Part shown: positions 28,512 through 41,335 of the stretch, piece after piece | How positions within the stretch are numbered: position 1 is the stretch's first letter | Layout: each line of letters opens with the position of its first letter | Source: Iodidimonas muriae | GTDB lineage: Bacteria; Pseudomonadota; Alphaproteobacteria; Sphingomonadales; Rhodothalassiaceae | Direction: 5' to 3' | Assembly (NCBI RefSeq): GCF_014647255.1 | Contig: NZ_BMOV01000001.1 | Location: 240,275-304,274, forward strand | Length of the DNA stretch: 64,000 bases | Notes under the pieces: generated by a model | What the model saw: the letters and a program-made list of their open reading frames with translations, nothing else | Database searches by the model: none | What the model was told of the DNA's origin: nothing | Made by a program: the position numbers and the translations under genes

Positions 28512-28643
28512 ATGGAATGCCACGGATGGTTGGCCCTAACTAAAGTTTAAAAACCTTTGGGAGCCTTGTTTTTATGGGCTTTGAAAGAGCAGTATAAGCA
28601 CAGGTTGCGCCTTGAGCGCGGTTATAGAATGAAAGGGGATAAT

Positions 28644-31385
28644 ATGGGATTATATTCACTGGCCAGACGCACGGTGCTTGCTGCATCGCTGTGCTTTGGC
28701 TTACCCGCATTGGCCGTCGAGATGCCCGATGTGGACATACCCTATGAAAGTTTCACGCTAGACAATGGCCTGACGGTTGTTGTGCATGAAGACCGCAAAG
28801 CGCCCTTGGTGGCGGTGTCCGTCTGGTACCATGTGGGGTCCAAGGACGAGCCTGCCGGGAAGACCGGCTTTGCGCATTTGTTTGAACATTTGATGTTCAA
28901 TGGTTCTGAAAACCATGATGCCGAATTTTTCGAGCCGCTTCAGGAAGTGGGGGTGACCGATGTAAACGGCACCACATGGCTTGATCGCACCAATTATTTC
29001 GAAACGGTGCCAACCCCGGCGTTGGAGCGGGTTCTGTTCCTTGAATCCGACCGCATGGGGCATCTTTTGGGAGCCGTGACCCAAGAAAAACTCGATAATC
29101 AACGCGGCGTTGTGCAAAATGAAAAACGCCAAGGCGAAAATGAACCCTATGGCCGTGCCTTCGATATGCTGCAATCGGGCGTTTTCCCCGTTGGCCATCC
29201 TTATCATCACAGCACCATCGGTTCGATGGAAGATCTGGATGCCGCATCTCTTGATGATGTGAAAGAATGGTTCAATACCTATTACGGTCCGAACAATACC
29301 GTTCTGGTTTTGGCTGGGGATATTGATGTGGAAGAAGCCCGGCCCATGGTGGAACGTTATTTCGGCGATATCCCCGCCGGACCACCGCTGGTAAAAGGCA
29401 AGTCCAGTATTCCTGAACTGGCTTCCAATGTGCATGAAGTGATGCAAGACCGTGTTCCGCAAGCCCGTATCTACCGGGTTTGGGCGGTTCCGGGACGCAC
29501 CACCGAGGCTGCAAATACCCTGGATGTGGCTGCGGAAATTCTGGGCGGCGGCAAAACCTCGCGGCTCTATCGGGATTTGGTCTATAATCGCCAGATTGCC
29601 ACCAATATTCAGGTGGGCCTGTTTCCGTTCGAACTTTCCAGCCTGTTTTTCATCCAAGTGGATGTGAAAGATGGCGAATCCGTACAGGAAGTTAGCGATC
29701 GCCTTGATGCAATTGTGGCGGATTTCTTGGCAAAAGACCCATCGAAAGCCGAGCTTGAACGGGCGCAAATCGGTCTGATTTCCGGTGAAGTGCGTGGTCT
29801 TGAAAAAGTGGGCGGCTTTGGCGGCAAAGCGGTGACTTTGGCCGAAGGTGCGCTTTATGCCGATGATCCGGGCTTTTACAAAAAACGCATGGCCTATATT
29901 GCCGATGCAAGCGCCAAAAGCGTTGCTCAAACGGCCCGCACATGGTTGGGGCGCAATCACTTCCAGCTTGATGTGATTCCGTTTGGGGATTTTGCTGCGG
30001 CCAGCGAAGGCGTGGATCGTTCAACCGGCGTTCCGGCTGTGGATGATACACCAGAGCTTGATTTTCCGGCTGTGGAAACCGCGAGTTTGTCGAACGGGAT
30101 CGAGCTTGTGGTGGCCAATCGCCCCACGGTTCCTTTGGTGAATATCGCCATGATGTTCGATGCGGGCTATGCGGCGGATCAGGGCAAAAAGCTGGGCACG
30201 GCGTCCTTGACGCTTGCTATGCTGGATGAAGGCACCAAAAAGCGCTCTGCTCTTGATATCGCGGAAGAGCTTGAAGGATTGGGAGCCGTGCTTCGCACTG
30301 GCTCAAATCTTGATACCTCGACAGTGAGCATGAATGCGCTCAAAACGGAGTTGAAAGCGTCTATTGATCTGATGGCGGATGTGGTGCGCAATCCGGCCTT
30401 TGATCAGGCCGAGTTGGACCGGCTCCGTCAGCAGCGTTTGGCTGGCATCCGGCAAGAAGAAAACCAGCCGATCTCTATTGCTTTGCGCCAGCTTCCGCCG
30501 ATCATGTATGGCAAAGACAACGCCTATGGCATTCCCTTCACCGGAACGGGAACCATCGACGCTGTTATGTCCATGACCCGCGAAGATTTGCAGGCCTTCC
30601 ACAGCGCGTGGTTGCGCCCGGACAATGCGACCATCTTCGTGGTGGGGGATACCACTTTGGCAGAGATTCGCCCTGTGCTTGAAAAGGCATTCGGCGATTG
30701 GAAGGCTCCTTCCACTGCAAAGGGCACAAAAACGCTGAACCAGGTGTCTATGCCTGATCAAAGCCAGATAATCATTGTTGATCGTCCCGGATCGCCACAA
30801 TCGTTGATTCTGGCTGGCCATCTGGCACCGCCCACTGGCGTGGACAACAATATCGCCATCACGGCCATGAACGACATTCTGGGTGGCCAGTTTACGGCGC
30901 GCGTGAATATGAATCTGCGGGAAGAAAAGGGCTGGGCCTATGGTGCTTATACCTTCATGCAGGACGCACGCGGTCAGCGGCCTTTCTTTGTGTATGCACC
31001 GGTGCAAACCGATAGAACCGCTGATTCAATGGCCGAATTGGTTCGGGAACTGAACGCTATCACCGGCGACAAGCCTGCAAGTGATACCGAGCTTGAAATG
31101 GTTGTGCGTAACAATGTGCGCAGCCTTCCCGGCCAGTTTGAAACAGCACGCAATGTGCTCAATGCCATGTTGTCCAATGCGCGTTTTGGCCGTCCTTTGG
31201 ATTATGAGGAAAGCCTGAAAGGCCGTTATGAAGCGCTTGATCTTGGGGATGTGGAAAGTGCCGCCAGCGAGGTACTGCATCCTGATAAACTGACATGGAT
31301 GGTGATTGGCGATCGCGCCAAAATTGAAGAGAGCATCCGTGCCCTTGATCTGGGTGAAATCACCGTGAAAAGCGTCGGCGAATAA
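28644..31385 (+). CDS. Exported M16-family zinc metallopeptidase (duplicated pitrilysin fold)
   Basis: A 913-residue protein with a signal peptide (1-24, cleavage after ALA). The first M16 unit has the inverted zinc motif His78-x-x-Glu81-His82 (HLFEHLMF) and a distal Glu near 160 (VVQNEKRQGENEP). The second half (about 480-900) repeats the fold without the motif, as usual. Such periplasmic or secreted enzymes cut peptides and are often linked to TonB-dependent nutrient uptake. The start at 28644 (MGLYSLARRT) follows GAAAGGGGAT; a longer in-frame frame would spoil the signal peptide. It follows hutG after 132 bp and ends at a strong terminator. Confidence 0.92.
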   Translation: MGLYSLARRTVLAASLCFGLPALAVEMPDVDIPYESFTLDNGLTVVVHEDRKAPLVAVSVWYHVGSKDEPAGKTGFAHLFEHLMFNGSENHDAEFFEPLQEVGVTDVNGTTWLDRTNYFETVPTPALERVLFLESDRMGHLLGAVTQEKLDNQRGVVQNEKRQGENEPYGRAFDMLQSGVFPVGHPYHHSTIGSMEDLDAASLDDVKEWFNTYYGPNNTVLVLAGDIDVEEARPMVERYFGDIPAGPPLVKGKSSIPELASNVHEVMQDRVPQARIYRVWAVPGRTTEAANTLDVAAEILGGGKTSRLYRDLVYNRQIATNIQVGLFPFELSSLFFIQVDVKDGESVQEVSDRLDAIVADFLAKDPSKAELERAQIGLISGEVRGLEKVGGFGGKAVTLAEGALYADDPGFYKKRMAYIADASAKSVAQTARTWLGRNHFQLDVIPFGDFAAASEGVDRSTGVPAVDDTPELDFPAVETASLSNGIELVVANRPTVPLVNIAMMFDAGYAADQGKKLGTASLTLAMLDEGTKKRSALDIAEELEGLGAVLRTGSNLDTSTVSMNALKTELKASIDLMADVVRNPAFDQAELDRLRQQRLAGIRQEENQPISIALRQLPPIMYGKDNAYGIPFTGTGTIDAVMSMTREDLQAFHSAWLRPDNATIFVVGDTTLAEIRPVLEKAFGDWKAPSTAKGTKTLNQVSMPDQSQIIIVDRPGSPQSLILAGHLAPPTGVDNNIAITAMNDILGGQFTARVNMNLREEKGWAYGAYTFMQDARGQRPFFVYAPVQTDRTADSMAELVRELNAITGDKPASDTELEMVVRNNVRSLPGQFETARNVLNAMLSNARFGRPLDYEESLKGRYEALDLGDVESAASEVLHPDKLTWMVIGDRAKIEESIRALDLGEITVKSVGE

Positions 31386-31407
31386 GCCACGGCTTTTAAA
31401 AGAAATG

Positions 31408-31442
31408 AAAGCCCCGGTGCCAAATGGAGCCGGGGCTTTTTT
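31408..31442 (+). terminator. Intrinsic terminator after the M16 peptidase gene
   Basis: A perfect stem AAAGCCCCGG / CCGGGGCTTT encloses a 12-base loop and is followed by a T run. Confidence 0.88.
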
Positions 31443-31513
31443 ATGAACAACGCCAGACCTTGCAGCCCTAAACAGGCGGTGACTTGGCCTATCAAGGCCG
31501 AACGCGCTGATTG

Positions 31514-32194
31514 ATGACTCCCCAAGGGATTTTATTGGCGTATTTGCGCCCCTTATGGCAGCGTTTCTCCATGGGATTTTACAACACATATATTCTGCCG
31601 GTCTTGATCGAGCATGCCTGCGCAGCGGACCCTGTAAGGGTGCAGCGTCAGAATCTGGTGCCTCGGGCTTTGGGGCAGGTGGCGGAAATCGGTATGGGGA
31701 CGGGGCACAATCTGCCCTTTTACGATCCTGATAAGGTGTCGTCGGTGGTGGGCGTGGACCCTGCGGGGGACATGCTGGAAAAGGCAACACAGCGCGCCGG
31801 TCAAGTGGCCTTTCCGGTGGAAATGGCCGCACTTTCGGGAGAAAATCTGCCGTTCGAAGATGCCAGTATGGATACGGTGTTGGTCACCTACAGCCTGTGT
31901 TCCATTCCCGATCCCTTGCAGGCGCTTTTGGAAATGCGTCGGGTGTTGCGCCCAAACGGCAGATTATTATTTGCCGAACATGGCGCCGCTCCCGATGAGG
32001 CGGTGGCCCGCTGGCAAGGACGATTGGAACGCTGGTTCTGGCCAAAAATTGCTGGTGGGTGCCATTTAACGCGGCGGCCCGATCAGCTTATCACCCAAGC
32101 GGGGTTTTCTCTGGAGCATCTCGATCGCCTTTATTTGCCCAAAACCCCGAAAACACTGGGCTTCAATTATATCGGCAGTGCGCGTCCCCGATAG
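31514..32194 (+). CDS. Class I SAM-dependent methyltransferase (METTL7/UbiE-like)
   Basis: A 226-residue methyltransferase. Motif I is VAEIGMGTGHNLPFY (about 57-71), the acidic end of strand two is VVGVDPAGDML, and the motif IV region is MDTVLVTYSLCSIPDPLQAL, followed by RRVLRPNGRLLFAEHG. The layout fits the methyltransf_11 group with an N-terminal helix, close to METTL7-like proteins that methylate small lipophilic or thiol acceptors. The acceptor is unknown. Start could be TTG at 31511 or ATG at 31514; I prefer the ATG. It is a single gene between two terminators, convergent with icd. Confidence 0.82.
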   Translation: MTPQGILLAYLRPLWQRFSMGFYNTYILPVLIEHACAADPVRVQRQNLVPRALGQVAEIGMGTGHNLPFYDPDKVSSVVGVDPAGDMLEKATQRAGQVAFPVEMAALSGENLPFEDASMDTVLVTYSLCSIPDPLQALLEMRRVLRPNGRLLFAEHGAAPDEAVARWQGRLERWFWPKIAGGCHLTRRPDQLITQAGFSLEHLDRLYLPKTPKTLGFNYIGSARPR

Positions 32195-32205
32195 GGTTTC
32201 GCCAT

Positions 32206-32240
32206 AAAAAAACAGGTGGAAGGCATGTGCCTCCCACCCG
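32206..32240 (-). terminator. Intrinsic terminator after icd
   Basis: Read on the minus strand, GGTGGGAGGCA pairs with TGCCTTCCACC and a run of seven T follows. It ends icd and may slow the convergent methyltransferase transcript. Confidence 0.82.
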
Positions 32241-32263
32241 TTTCATATGCTTTTGAAAGCCGC

Positions 32264-33478
32264 TCAGGAAAGCTTGGCTTTCAATCCTTCATCGATCTTT
32301 TCAAAGAACTGTTCTGTGGTCAGCCAGTTCTGATCGGGGCCGATCAACAGCGCCAGATCCTTGGTCATATTGCCATTTTCAACGGTTTCAATGCACACTT
32401 TTTCCAGCGCATCGGCGAATTCTTCCACCGCCGGTGTATCATCCATCTTGCCGCGATATTTCAGGCCGCGTGACCATGCGAAGATCGAGGCAATGGGGTT
32501 GGTGGAGGTGGCTTTGCCTTGCTGATGCTGGCGATAATGGCGGGTGACGGTGCCATGAGCCGCTTCGGCTTCCACGGTGTTTCCATCGGGGGTCAGCAAC
32601 ACGGAGGTCATCAGGCCCAAAGAGCCATAGCCTTGCGCCACGGTATCGGATTGTACATCGCCATCATAGTTTTTGCAGGCCCAAACAAAGCCGCCAGACC
32701 ATTTCATGGCGGCAGCCACCATGTCATCAATCAGGCGATGTTCGTAGGTGAGGCCCTTGGCATCGAATTGCGATTTAAATTCGGCGTCGAACACTTCCTG
32801 GAACAGATCTTTGAAGCGCCCGTCATAGGCTTTCAAGATGGTGTTCTTGGTGGACAGATAGACCGGGAAGCCGCGCTGCAAACCGTAGTTGAACGAAGAG
32901 CGGGCGAAATCGCGGATCGAATCGTCCAGATTGTACATGCCCATGGCCACACCGGCTGAAGGGAATTCAAACACTTCATATTCGACCGGTTCACCGCCAT
33001 CTTTGGGGGTGTAGGTCATGGTGACGCGACCGGGGCCGGGCACCTTGAAATCCGTGGCGCGATATTGGTCACCAAAGGCATGGCGGCCGATCACCATGGG
33101 CTGTGTCCAGCCGGGAACAAGGCGCGGCACATTCTGGATAATGATCGGCTCGCGGAACACGGTACCACCAAGGATATTGCGGATGGTGCCATTGGGCGAC
33201 CGCCACATTTTCTTGAGGCCGAATTCTTCAACGCGGGCTTCATCGGGGGTGATGGTGGCGCATTTCACACCAACGCCATATTCCTTGATGGCATTGGCTG
33301 CATCGATGGTGATCTGGTCGTTGGTTTCGTCACGCTTTTGAACCGAAAGATCGTAATATTTCAGGTCCACATCAAGATAGGGCTGAACAAGACGTTCACG
33401 AATCCATTTCCAGATGATCCGGGTCATCTCATCGCCATCAAGCTCGACAACGGGCGTTTTGACTTTGATTTTTGCCAT
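32264..33478 (-). CDS. icd: NADP-dependent isocitrate dehydrogenase (eukaryote-like type)
   Basis: A 404-residue enzyme of the homodimeric type II family shared with mitochondrial and cytosolic eukaryotic IDH. Markers are [14 protein letters not shown], the substrate-binding [19 protein letters not shown], the NADP motif [18 protein letters not shown], and [28 protein letters not shown] with metal-binding Asp. It makes 2-oxoglutarate and NADPH in the TCA cycle. The start at 33478 (MAKIKVKTP) has AAGGA upstream; the longer frame to 33529 lacks support. Monocistronic, with a strong terminator after it. Confidence 0.96.
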   Translation of the reverse strand: MAKIKVKTPVVELDGDEMTRIIWKWIRERLVQPYLDVDLKYYDLSVQKRDETNDQITIDAANAIKEYGVGVKCATITPDEARVEEFGLKKMWRSPNGTIRNILGGTVFREPIIIQNVPRLVPGWTQPMVIGRHAFGDQYRATDFKVPGPGRVTMTYTPKDGGEPVEYEVFEFPSAGVAMGMYNLDDSIRDFARSSFNYGLQRGFPVYLSTKNTILKAYDGRFKDLFQEVFDAEFKSQFDAKGLTYEHRLIDDMVAAAMKWSGGFVWACKNYDGDVQSDTVAQGYGSLGLMTSVLLTPDGNTVEAEAAHGTVTRHYRQHQQGKATSTNPIASIFAWSRGLKYRGKMDDTPAVEEFADALEKVCIETVENGNMTKDLALLIGPDQNWLTTEQFFEKIDEGLKAKLS

Positions 33479-33625
33479 TAAGTCTGTCCTTGGCTGGTGT
33501 TTAACAGAATAGGTTGCGCACAAGAGCAACCGTCGGGCGGCTGCAAAAGGCGACCTCCCGGTAAATTCGCGCGCACCCTAGCAGTTGTCATGCGATCCGA
33601 AAAGATGCTTCAAAGCAGATCATGA

Positions 33626-34210
33626 TCAGAACAGGTCGGCGCGTGCTGCATGTTCAGAGCCGGCCATCCGGCCCAGTTCATGGAATATGTCGTCGAGACT
33701 GCGTACGGTTTTGAACAGGCCGAGATTTTTGGGATTGGCGAATCCCTGGTCCACAACATGGTTCAAAAGCGCAAGAAGCGGCTCCCAATATCCATCATGG
33801 TTGAGCAAGAAAATCGGCTTGTCATGAAGATCGAGCTGCGACCAGGTGAGTACCTCGATAAATTCGTCCAGCGTTCCCATGCCGCCGGGAAGAACGATAA
33901 AGGCATCGGAGCGATCGAACATCATGCGCTTCCGGCTGTGCATATCGCTTACAATATGCAGCTCTGTCAGGCCGGTCTGGGCGATTTCCACCTTGTCCAA
34001 ATGCTCCGGGATGATGCCAACCACCCGGCCACCCATGGCTGTGGCAGAGCGCGCGCATATGCCCATCAGACCCACTTGCCCGCCGCCATAAACAAGTGTT
34101 AGCCCTGCGCTTGCAATGGCTTCGCCGGTGGCTTTTGCAAGATCGGCATAGCCGGGGTGCGCCCCGGATCGTGAACCGCAATAGATACAAACGGATTTAA
34201 CCTTTGCCAT
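33626..34210 (-). CDS. LOG-family nucleotide 5'-monophosphate phosphoribohydrolase
   Basis: A 194-residue Rossmann-like protein with the two family signatures: a central Arg after MHSRKRMMF and the phosphate/ribose-binding PGGMGTLDEFIEVLTW. The N-terminal CIYCGSRSG and GLVYGGGQVGLMG are also typical of TIGR00730. Members split the N-glycosidic bond of cytokinin riboside monophosphate or, in bacteria, of AMP-like nucleotides; the old lysine-decarboxylase label is wrong. A GGAG site precedes the ATG. It diverges from the LysM protein gene and lies 147 bp before icd. Confidence 0.87.
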   Translation of the reverse strand: MAKVKSVCIYCGSRSGAHPGYADLAKATGEAIASAGLTLVYGGGQVGLMGICARSATAMGGRVVGIIPEHLDKVEIAQTGLTELHIVSDMHSRKRMMFDRSDAFIVLPGGMGTLDEFIEVLTWSQLDLHDKPIFLLNHDGYWEPLLALLNHVVDQGFANPKNLGLFKTVRSLDDIFHELGRMAGSEHAARADLF

Positions 34211-34403
34211 ATGGTCTCCTTTTAAGAGATAGAAATATTAAGGGATAGGATGCTGGCACAGGGTGAATTATGCTCATTTTGTTTTGATTTTTCGTGAAAG
34301 TAGCCGCGTTGTCGGGCACATTCATGTGACAGACAGTTTAATGGTGTATGATCCGTCCTCATATAGCATGAACGATGAGTGTACGTGCTGGAAAGAGCAG
34401 AGT

Positions 34404-35495
34404 TTGAACAGACCGAAAAAATCTCCAGATTGGCAGGCCGAGGATGGGAAATCCCGTCGCTTGTGGGTGCCGATGCTCGCCATGATTATCGCTGTGGCGG
34501 TGATTGTCGCTTTGGCGATTTACAATCTGAGCGGCCCCAAAGATGACGTGACCGTGGCCCCCGATCAGGCCAACCAACAAAGTGCGGGCGAATCTGTCAG
34601 CCTTGCCGAAGCCGCTCCATCTTTTGATGTGGTGCGGATTTCTCGTGGTGGTACGGGGGTTCTGGCTGGCCGTGCCGCGCCTGATAGCCTTGTGGAAGTG
34701 CTGGTAGACGGCAAAGTGGTGGCGGATGTGCGCGCCGACCGCAATGGCGAATGGGTCATGATTTTGGAAGAGCCGCTTGAAACGGGCACTGCGGAAATGT
34801 CCCTGCGCGCCACATTGGATGGGCAGCAGGCCGTATCATCCGAGAATGTTGTGGTGGTTGCCATCCCTGAACCGCTGGTTCCCGAACGCTTTGCCGAGCG
34901 TGAAGGCGAAGGCGTGGTTGCTGTTCTGACATCCAGATCCGGTGAAGGGGGCAGTCGGGTGATGCAAAAGCCCGGTTTGGCCGCACCCGGTGAGGTGGGA
35001 GACAGCCTTGCTGTGGATACCATCGATTTCGGTGCCAATGGTCAAACGGTGCTTTCGGGCCGCTCTTTGCCCCGTGCCACCATACGTATTTATCTGGATA
35101 ATAGCTTCCTTGTGGAAGTACGCAGTGACGACGATGGCCGCTGGACAGCCCAAAGTGCGGACGCAATGGTGGATGGCGATCATGTGCTGCGGGTGGATCA
35201 GGTTTTGACCGAAGGCGAGGTGCAATTGCGGGTGGAACAACCCTTCACCACGGGCCAGGCGCTGGACCCTGCTTTGGCAGAAAGCCGTGTGGTGGTGCAG
35301 CCGGGCAATACGCTTTGGATGATCGCCCGTAAACTTTATGGGCGTGGCACCCGCTTCACCATGATCTTTCAGGAAAATTCCGAACAGATCGTTGATCCCG
35401 ATCTGATTTATCCCGGCCAGTTATTCCGTTTCCCCGATAGCGAAGCGGGCGGTGCCGCTGAAAAAGACGACGAGACAACACCGCCGACTCCTTGA
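34404..35495 (+). CDS. Membrane-anchored Ig-like/LysM cell-envelope protein
   Basis: About 363 residues from the chosen start. An N-terminal anchor (WVPMLAMIIAVAVIVALAIYNL) is followed by an acidic linker, two bacterial Ig-like repeats (about GTGVLAGRAAPDSLVEVLVDG and GQTVLSGRSLPRATIRIYLDN) and a C-terminal LysM domain (VVVQPGNTLWMIARKLYG to IYPGQLFRFP), with a short acidic tail. It probably binds peptidoglycan from the inner membrane. The start is uncertain: TTG at 34404 (LNRPKKS) follows GGAAAGAG, while ATG at 34368 lies upstream without a good site. I use 34404. The region before it is shared with the divergent LOG gene. Confidence 0.78.
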   Translation: MNRPKKSPDWQAEDGKSRRLWVPMLAMIIAVAVIVALAIYNLSGPKDDVTVAPDQANQQSAGESVSLAEAAPSFDVVRISRGGTGVLAGRAAPDSLVEVLVDGKVVADVRADRNGEWVMILEEPLETGTAEMSLRATLDGQQAVSSENVVVVAIPEPLVPERFAEREGEGVVAVLTSRSGEGGSRVMQKPGLAAPGEVGDSLAVDTIDFGANGQTVLSGRSLPRATIRIYLDNSFLVEVRSDDDGRWTAQSADAMVDGDHVLRVDQVLTEGEVQLRVEQPFTTGQALDPALAESRVVVQPGNTLWMIARKLYGRGTRFTMIFQENSEQIVDPDLIYPGQLFRFPDSEAGGAAEKDDETTPPTP

Positions 35496-35511
35496 CCGGA
35501 AAGCATAGATG

Positions 35512-35543
35512 ACCTGCCGACCCTTCTTCGGGGGTCGGCAGGT
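35512..35543. terminator. Hairpin between the LysM gene and cdd, possible terminator
   Basis: ACCTGCCGACCC pairs perfectly with GGGTCGGCAGGT across an 8-base loop. There is no T run on either side, so it may be a weak or factor-assisted terminator between convergent genes, or a transcript-stabilising stem. Confidence 0.5.
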
Positions 35544-35555
35544 GTTGCGTATGGC

Positions 35556-35957
35556 TTATAAAAGGCGGAAAGATTCCGGCAGCAGGTCTTTGATGGTAAA
35601 GCTGCGCCTTTGGCCGTTTTCGCCTTCCAGAACAATCACTGTCTCGCTATCGGCGAATTCCAGAATTTTCTGGCGACAGCCGCCGCAGGGTGTGCAGTTT
35701 TCAAGGCCTTTTCCGGCAGGCCCACCCAGAATGGCAATGCGTTTGATCCGGGTGCCGCCTTCCGTCACCATGGACCCGATGGCATTGGCCTCGGCACAGA
35801 TCCCTTCAGGATAAGCCGCATTTTCCACATTGCAGCCCGCATGGATGCGGCCATTCTCATCCAGAACGGCGGCTCCCACATGAAAGCTGGAATAAGGGGC
35901 ATGGGCTTTGTCGCGGGCGCGTTTGGCGCTGTCTAGCAAACTGTCATCGGTGCTCAT
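35556..35957 (-). CDS. cdd: Cytidine deaminase
   Basis: A 133-residue tetrameric-type deaminase. Zinc ligands lie in HAGCNVENAAYPEGICAEA (Cys and catalytic Glu) and PCGGCRQKI (two Cys). It turns cytidine or deoxycytidine into the uridine form, feeding uracil to the reductive pathway encoded just upstream. It is the last gene of the nine-gene minus-strand pyrimidine cluster, 13 bp after hydA, which supports a shared transcript. A nucleosidase or phosphorylase to release uracil from uridine is not in the window. Confidence 0.94.
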   Translation of the reverse strand: MSTDDSLLDSAKRARDKAHAPYSSFHVGAAVLDENGRIHAGCNVENAAYPEGICAEANAIGSMVTEGGTRIKRIAILGGPAGKGLENCTPCGGCRQKILEFADSETVIVLEGENGQRRSFTIKDLLPESFRLL

Positions 35958-35970
35958 GGTCGCGGTCCTT

Positions 35971-38906
<2,936 letters not shown>

Positions 38907-38938
38907 ATGGCGTGCCCCCGCTTGTTATTTGGTTCGGT

Positions 38939-39808
38939 TTATTCTTCTGCAACAAGGGGATAATAGCTATCCGGTCGCCGGTCGCGGAAGAATTGCCACA
39001 AATTGCGCACCTCGCGCACTTTGTCCATATCCATATCGTGGATGATCAATTCGTCTTTGTCACGGCTTGCGATGGCTTCGATCTGTCCCCGCGGATTGAC
39101 AAAATAGCTTTGGCCATAGAATTCACCGATATTCCACGGCGCTTCCGTGCCCACCCGGTTGATGGCACCGATATAGCAGCCATTGGCGGCCGCAGAGGCG
39201 GGCTGTTCCAGCTTCCACAGATATTCTGACAATCCGGCAACGGTGGCCGAAGGGTTGACGATATATTCCGCGCCATTCAGCGCCAGCGCCCGCCAGCCTT
39301 CGGGGAAATGGCGATCATAGCAAATATAAACGCCCAGCTTGCAATAACGGGTTTCAAAGACCGGCCAATCGGATGAACCGGGCTTGAAGAAGAATTTTTC
39401 CCAAAAACCGGAAACCTGCGGGATATGGGTCTTGCGATATTTCCCAAGATAGGTGCCGTCGGCATCGATCACCGCTGCCGTATTGTAATAAACGCCGGTT
39501 ACTTCATCGGCTTCATAGATGGGCACCACGATGACCATCTCGTATTTCTTGGCATAGTCCTGCATCAGCTTTGTGGTTGGGCCATCGGGAATGGCCTCTG
39601 CCGCATCATACCATTTGGTATCCTGGCTGGGGCAGAAATAGGGCTGTGTGAACACCTCTTGAAAACACAAAACCTGCACGCCCTTTTCACCGGCTTCTTC
39701 GATCAGCGGGATATGGGCTTCGATCATGGCTTTGCGGATGGTTTCCGGATCTTTATCGGTTGAGGCCTTCAGCCCCATCTGAATTAGTCCGCCGCGCAAT
39801 TTAGTCAT
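38939..39808 (-). CDS. Beta-ureidopropionase / N-carbamoyl-amino acid hydrolase, nitrilase family
   Basis: A 289-residue carbon-nitrogen hydrolase with the triad Glu in LCFQEVFTQPYFC, Lys in YRKTHIPQ and Cys in YICYDRHFPEGWR. The C-terminal VRNLWQFFRDRRPDSYYPLV is typical of N-carbamoyl-beta-alanine amidohydrolases and N-carbamoylputrescine relatives. In this cluster it should release beta-alanine (or beta-aminoisobutyrate), CO2 and ammonia. The GGAGCACG ribosome site is good, and gaps of about 30 bp on either side fit one operon. It is the step often called PydC or HyuC. Confidence 0.92.
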   Translation of the reverse strand: MTKLRGGLIQMGLKASTDKDPETIRKAMIEAHIPLIEEAGEKGVQVLCFQEVFTQPYFCPSQDTKWYDAAEAIPDGPTTKLMQDYAKKYEMVIVVPIYEADEVTGVYYNTAAVIDADGTYLGKYRKTHIPQVSGFWEKFFFKPGSSDWPVFETRYCKLGVYICYDRHFPEGWRALALNGAEYIVNPSATVAGLSEYLWKLEQPASAAANGCYIGAINRVGTEAPWNIGEFYGQSYFVNPRGQIEAIASRDKDELIIHDMDMDKVREVRNLWQFFRDRRPDSYYPLVAEE

Positions 39809-39838
39809 AAAGCGTGCTCCTTGAAAGATGCTGTCGTT

Positions 39839-41335
39839 TTAACCATTGCTGGGAAAGGTGAATTCTGCACCGGCCCGTATGCCCGTGGGCCAGCGTGCTG
39901 AAACGGTTTTGAGACGGGTATAGAAATGTACGGCTTCCGGGCCGTAAATGCCGTGTGCGCCAAAGATCGAGCGTTTCCAGCCGCCAAAGCTGTGATAGCC
40001 CACCGGCACAGGAATAGGCACATTCACGCCCACCATCCCCACCTCGATCCGGCGGGTGAAATCGCGGGCGGCATCACCGTCACGGGTGAAAATGGCGGTG
40101 CCATTGCCATATTGATGGTCATTGATCAGGCCCACGGCTTCATCATAGCTTCCGGCCCGCAAAACAGACAGAACCGGGCCGAAAATCTCTTCGCGGTAAA
40201 CAGTCATGTCTTTTGTGACGCCATCAAGCAAGGTGCCGCCCATCCAGAAACCGCCTTCATAGCCTTGCAGACTATAGCCGCGGCCATCCACCACAACGCG
40301 CGCGCCTTCTGCTTCGCCTTTCGAGATCAGGTCCGCCACCTTGTCGCGGTGTGCTTTTGTGATCAATGGCCCCATTTCCGCATCTTTATCGGTGCTGGGA
40401 CCGATTTTCAGGGACTGCACTCGGGGTGTCAGTTTTTCCACCAGACGATTGGCTGTTTCTTCTCCCACCGGCACGGCAACGGAAATGGCCATGCAGCGTT
40501 CCCCGGCCGAGCCAAAGCCTGCGCCCATCAAGGCATCGGCGGCTTGATCCAGATCCGCATCGGGCAGGATGACCATGTGGTTTTTCGCGCCACCCAGCGC
40601 TTGCACCCGCTTTCCAGCCGCACAACCGCGGGCATAGACATATTCTGCAATGGGGGTGGAGCCGACAAAGCTGACAGCGGAAATGCCCGGATGGTCCAAA
40701 ATGGCATCCACCGCGGCCTTGCCACCATGAACCACATTCAAAACGCCCTTGGGCAGGCCCGCCGCTTCAAACAGCTCATGGATCAGATTGGCGCTGGACG
40801 GGTCGCGTTCCGAGGGTTTCAGAATAAAGCAATTTCCGCAGGCCAGCGCCATGGGGATCATCCACAAAGGCACCATCGACGGGAAATTGAATGGGGTGAT
40901 GCCCGCCACCACACCCAAGGGCTGGCGTTCCGAACAGGCATCCAGATCGCGGGCCACATGGCGCGAGAAATCGCCCTTCAACAGATGCGGAATGCCGCAG
41001 GCAAATTCCACCACTTCCAAAGCGCGGGCCACTTCGCCCAAGGCATCATCATGGGTTTTGCCATGTTCGGCACTGATGGTGCGGGCAATATCGTCGCGGC
41101 GTTTGTGCATCACATCGCGAAGGGCGAACAACACATGCGCCCGGCGGGCCGGCGGCATTTGCGACCAGTCATTCAAGGCTTCTTGTGCCGCTTTTACAGC
41201 CGCATCCACTTCATGGCTGCAGCCCATGGCGAGACGGGCCGTTTCCTCACCGGTCGCGGGGTTGAACACAGGAACGGTCTGTGCGTTTTCAAGAACATAC
41301 GGCTTTCCGCCGATCAGATGGGGAATGGGTGTCAT
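39839..41335 (-). CDS. mmsA: CoA-acylating methylmalonate-semialdehyde dehydrogenase
   Basis: A 498-residue aldehyde dehydrogenase of the CoA-dependent MmsA group. It shows PFNFPSMVPLWMIPMALACGN, VGSTPIAEYVYARG (NAD site) and the catalytic Cys in GSAGERCMAIS; the general-base Glu of ordinary ALDHs is replaced in LGGAKNHMVI, as expected for the CoA-acylating type. It oxidises malonate semialdehyde or methylmalonate semialdehyde to acetyl-CoA or propionyl-CoA. It overlaps the transaminase gene by ATGA, so the toxic semialdehyde is made and consumed by coupled genes. Confidence 0.95.
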   Translation of the reverse strand: MTPIPHLIGGKPYVLENAQTVPVFNPATGEETARLAMGCSHEVDAAVKAAQEALNDWSQMPPARRAHVLFALRDVMHKRRDDIARTISAEHGKTHDDALGEVARALEVVEFACGIPHLLKGDFSRHVARDLDACSERQPLGVVAGITPFNFPSMVPLWMIPMALACGNCFILKPSERDPSSANLIHELFEAAGLPKGVLNVVHGGKAAVDAILDHPGISAVSFVGSTPIAEYVYARGCAAGKRVQALGGAKNHMVILPDADLDQAADALMGAGFGSAGERCMAISVAVPVGEETANRLVEKLTPRVQSLKIGPSTDKDAEMGPLITKAHRDKVADLISKGEAEGARVVVDGRGYSLQGYEGGFWMGGTLLDGVTKDMTVYREEIFGPVLSVLRAGSYDEAVGLINDHQYGNGTAIFTRDGDAARDFTRRIEVGMVGVNVPIPVPVGYHSFGGWKRSIFGAHGIYGPEAVHFYTRLKTVSARWPTGIRAGAEFTFPSNG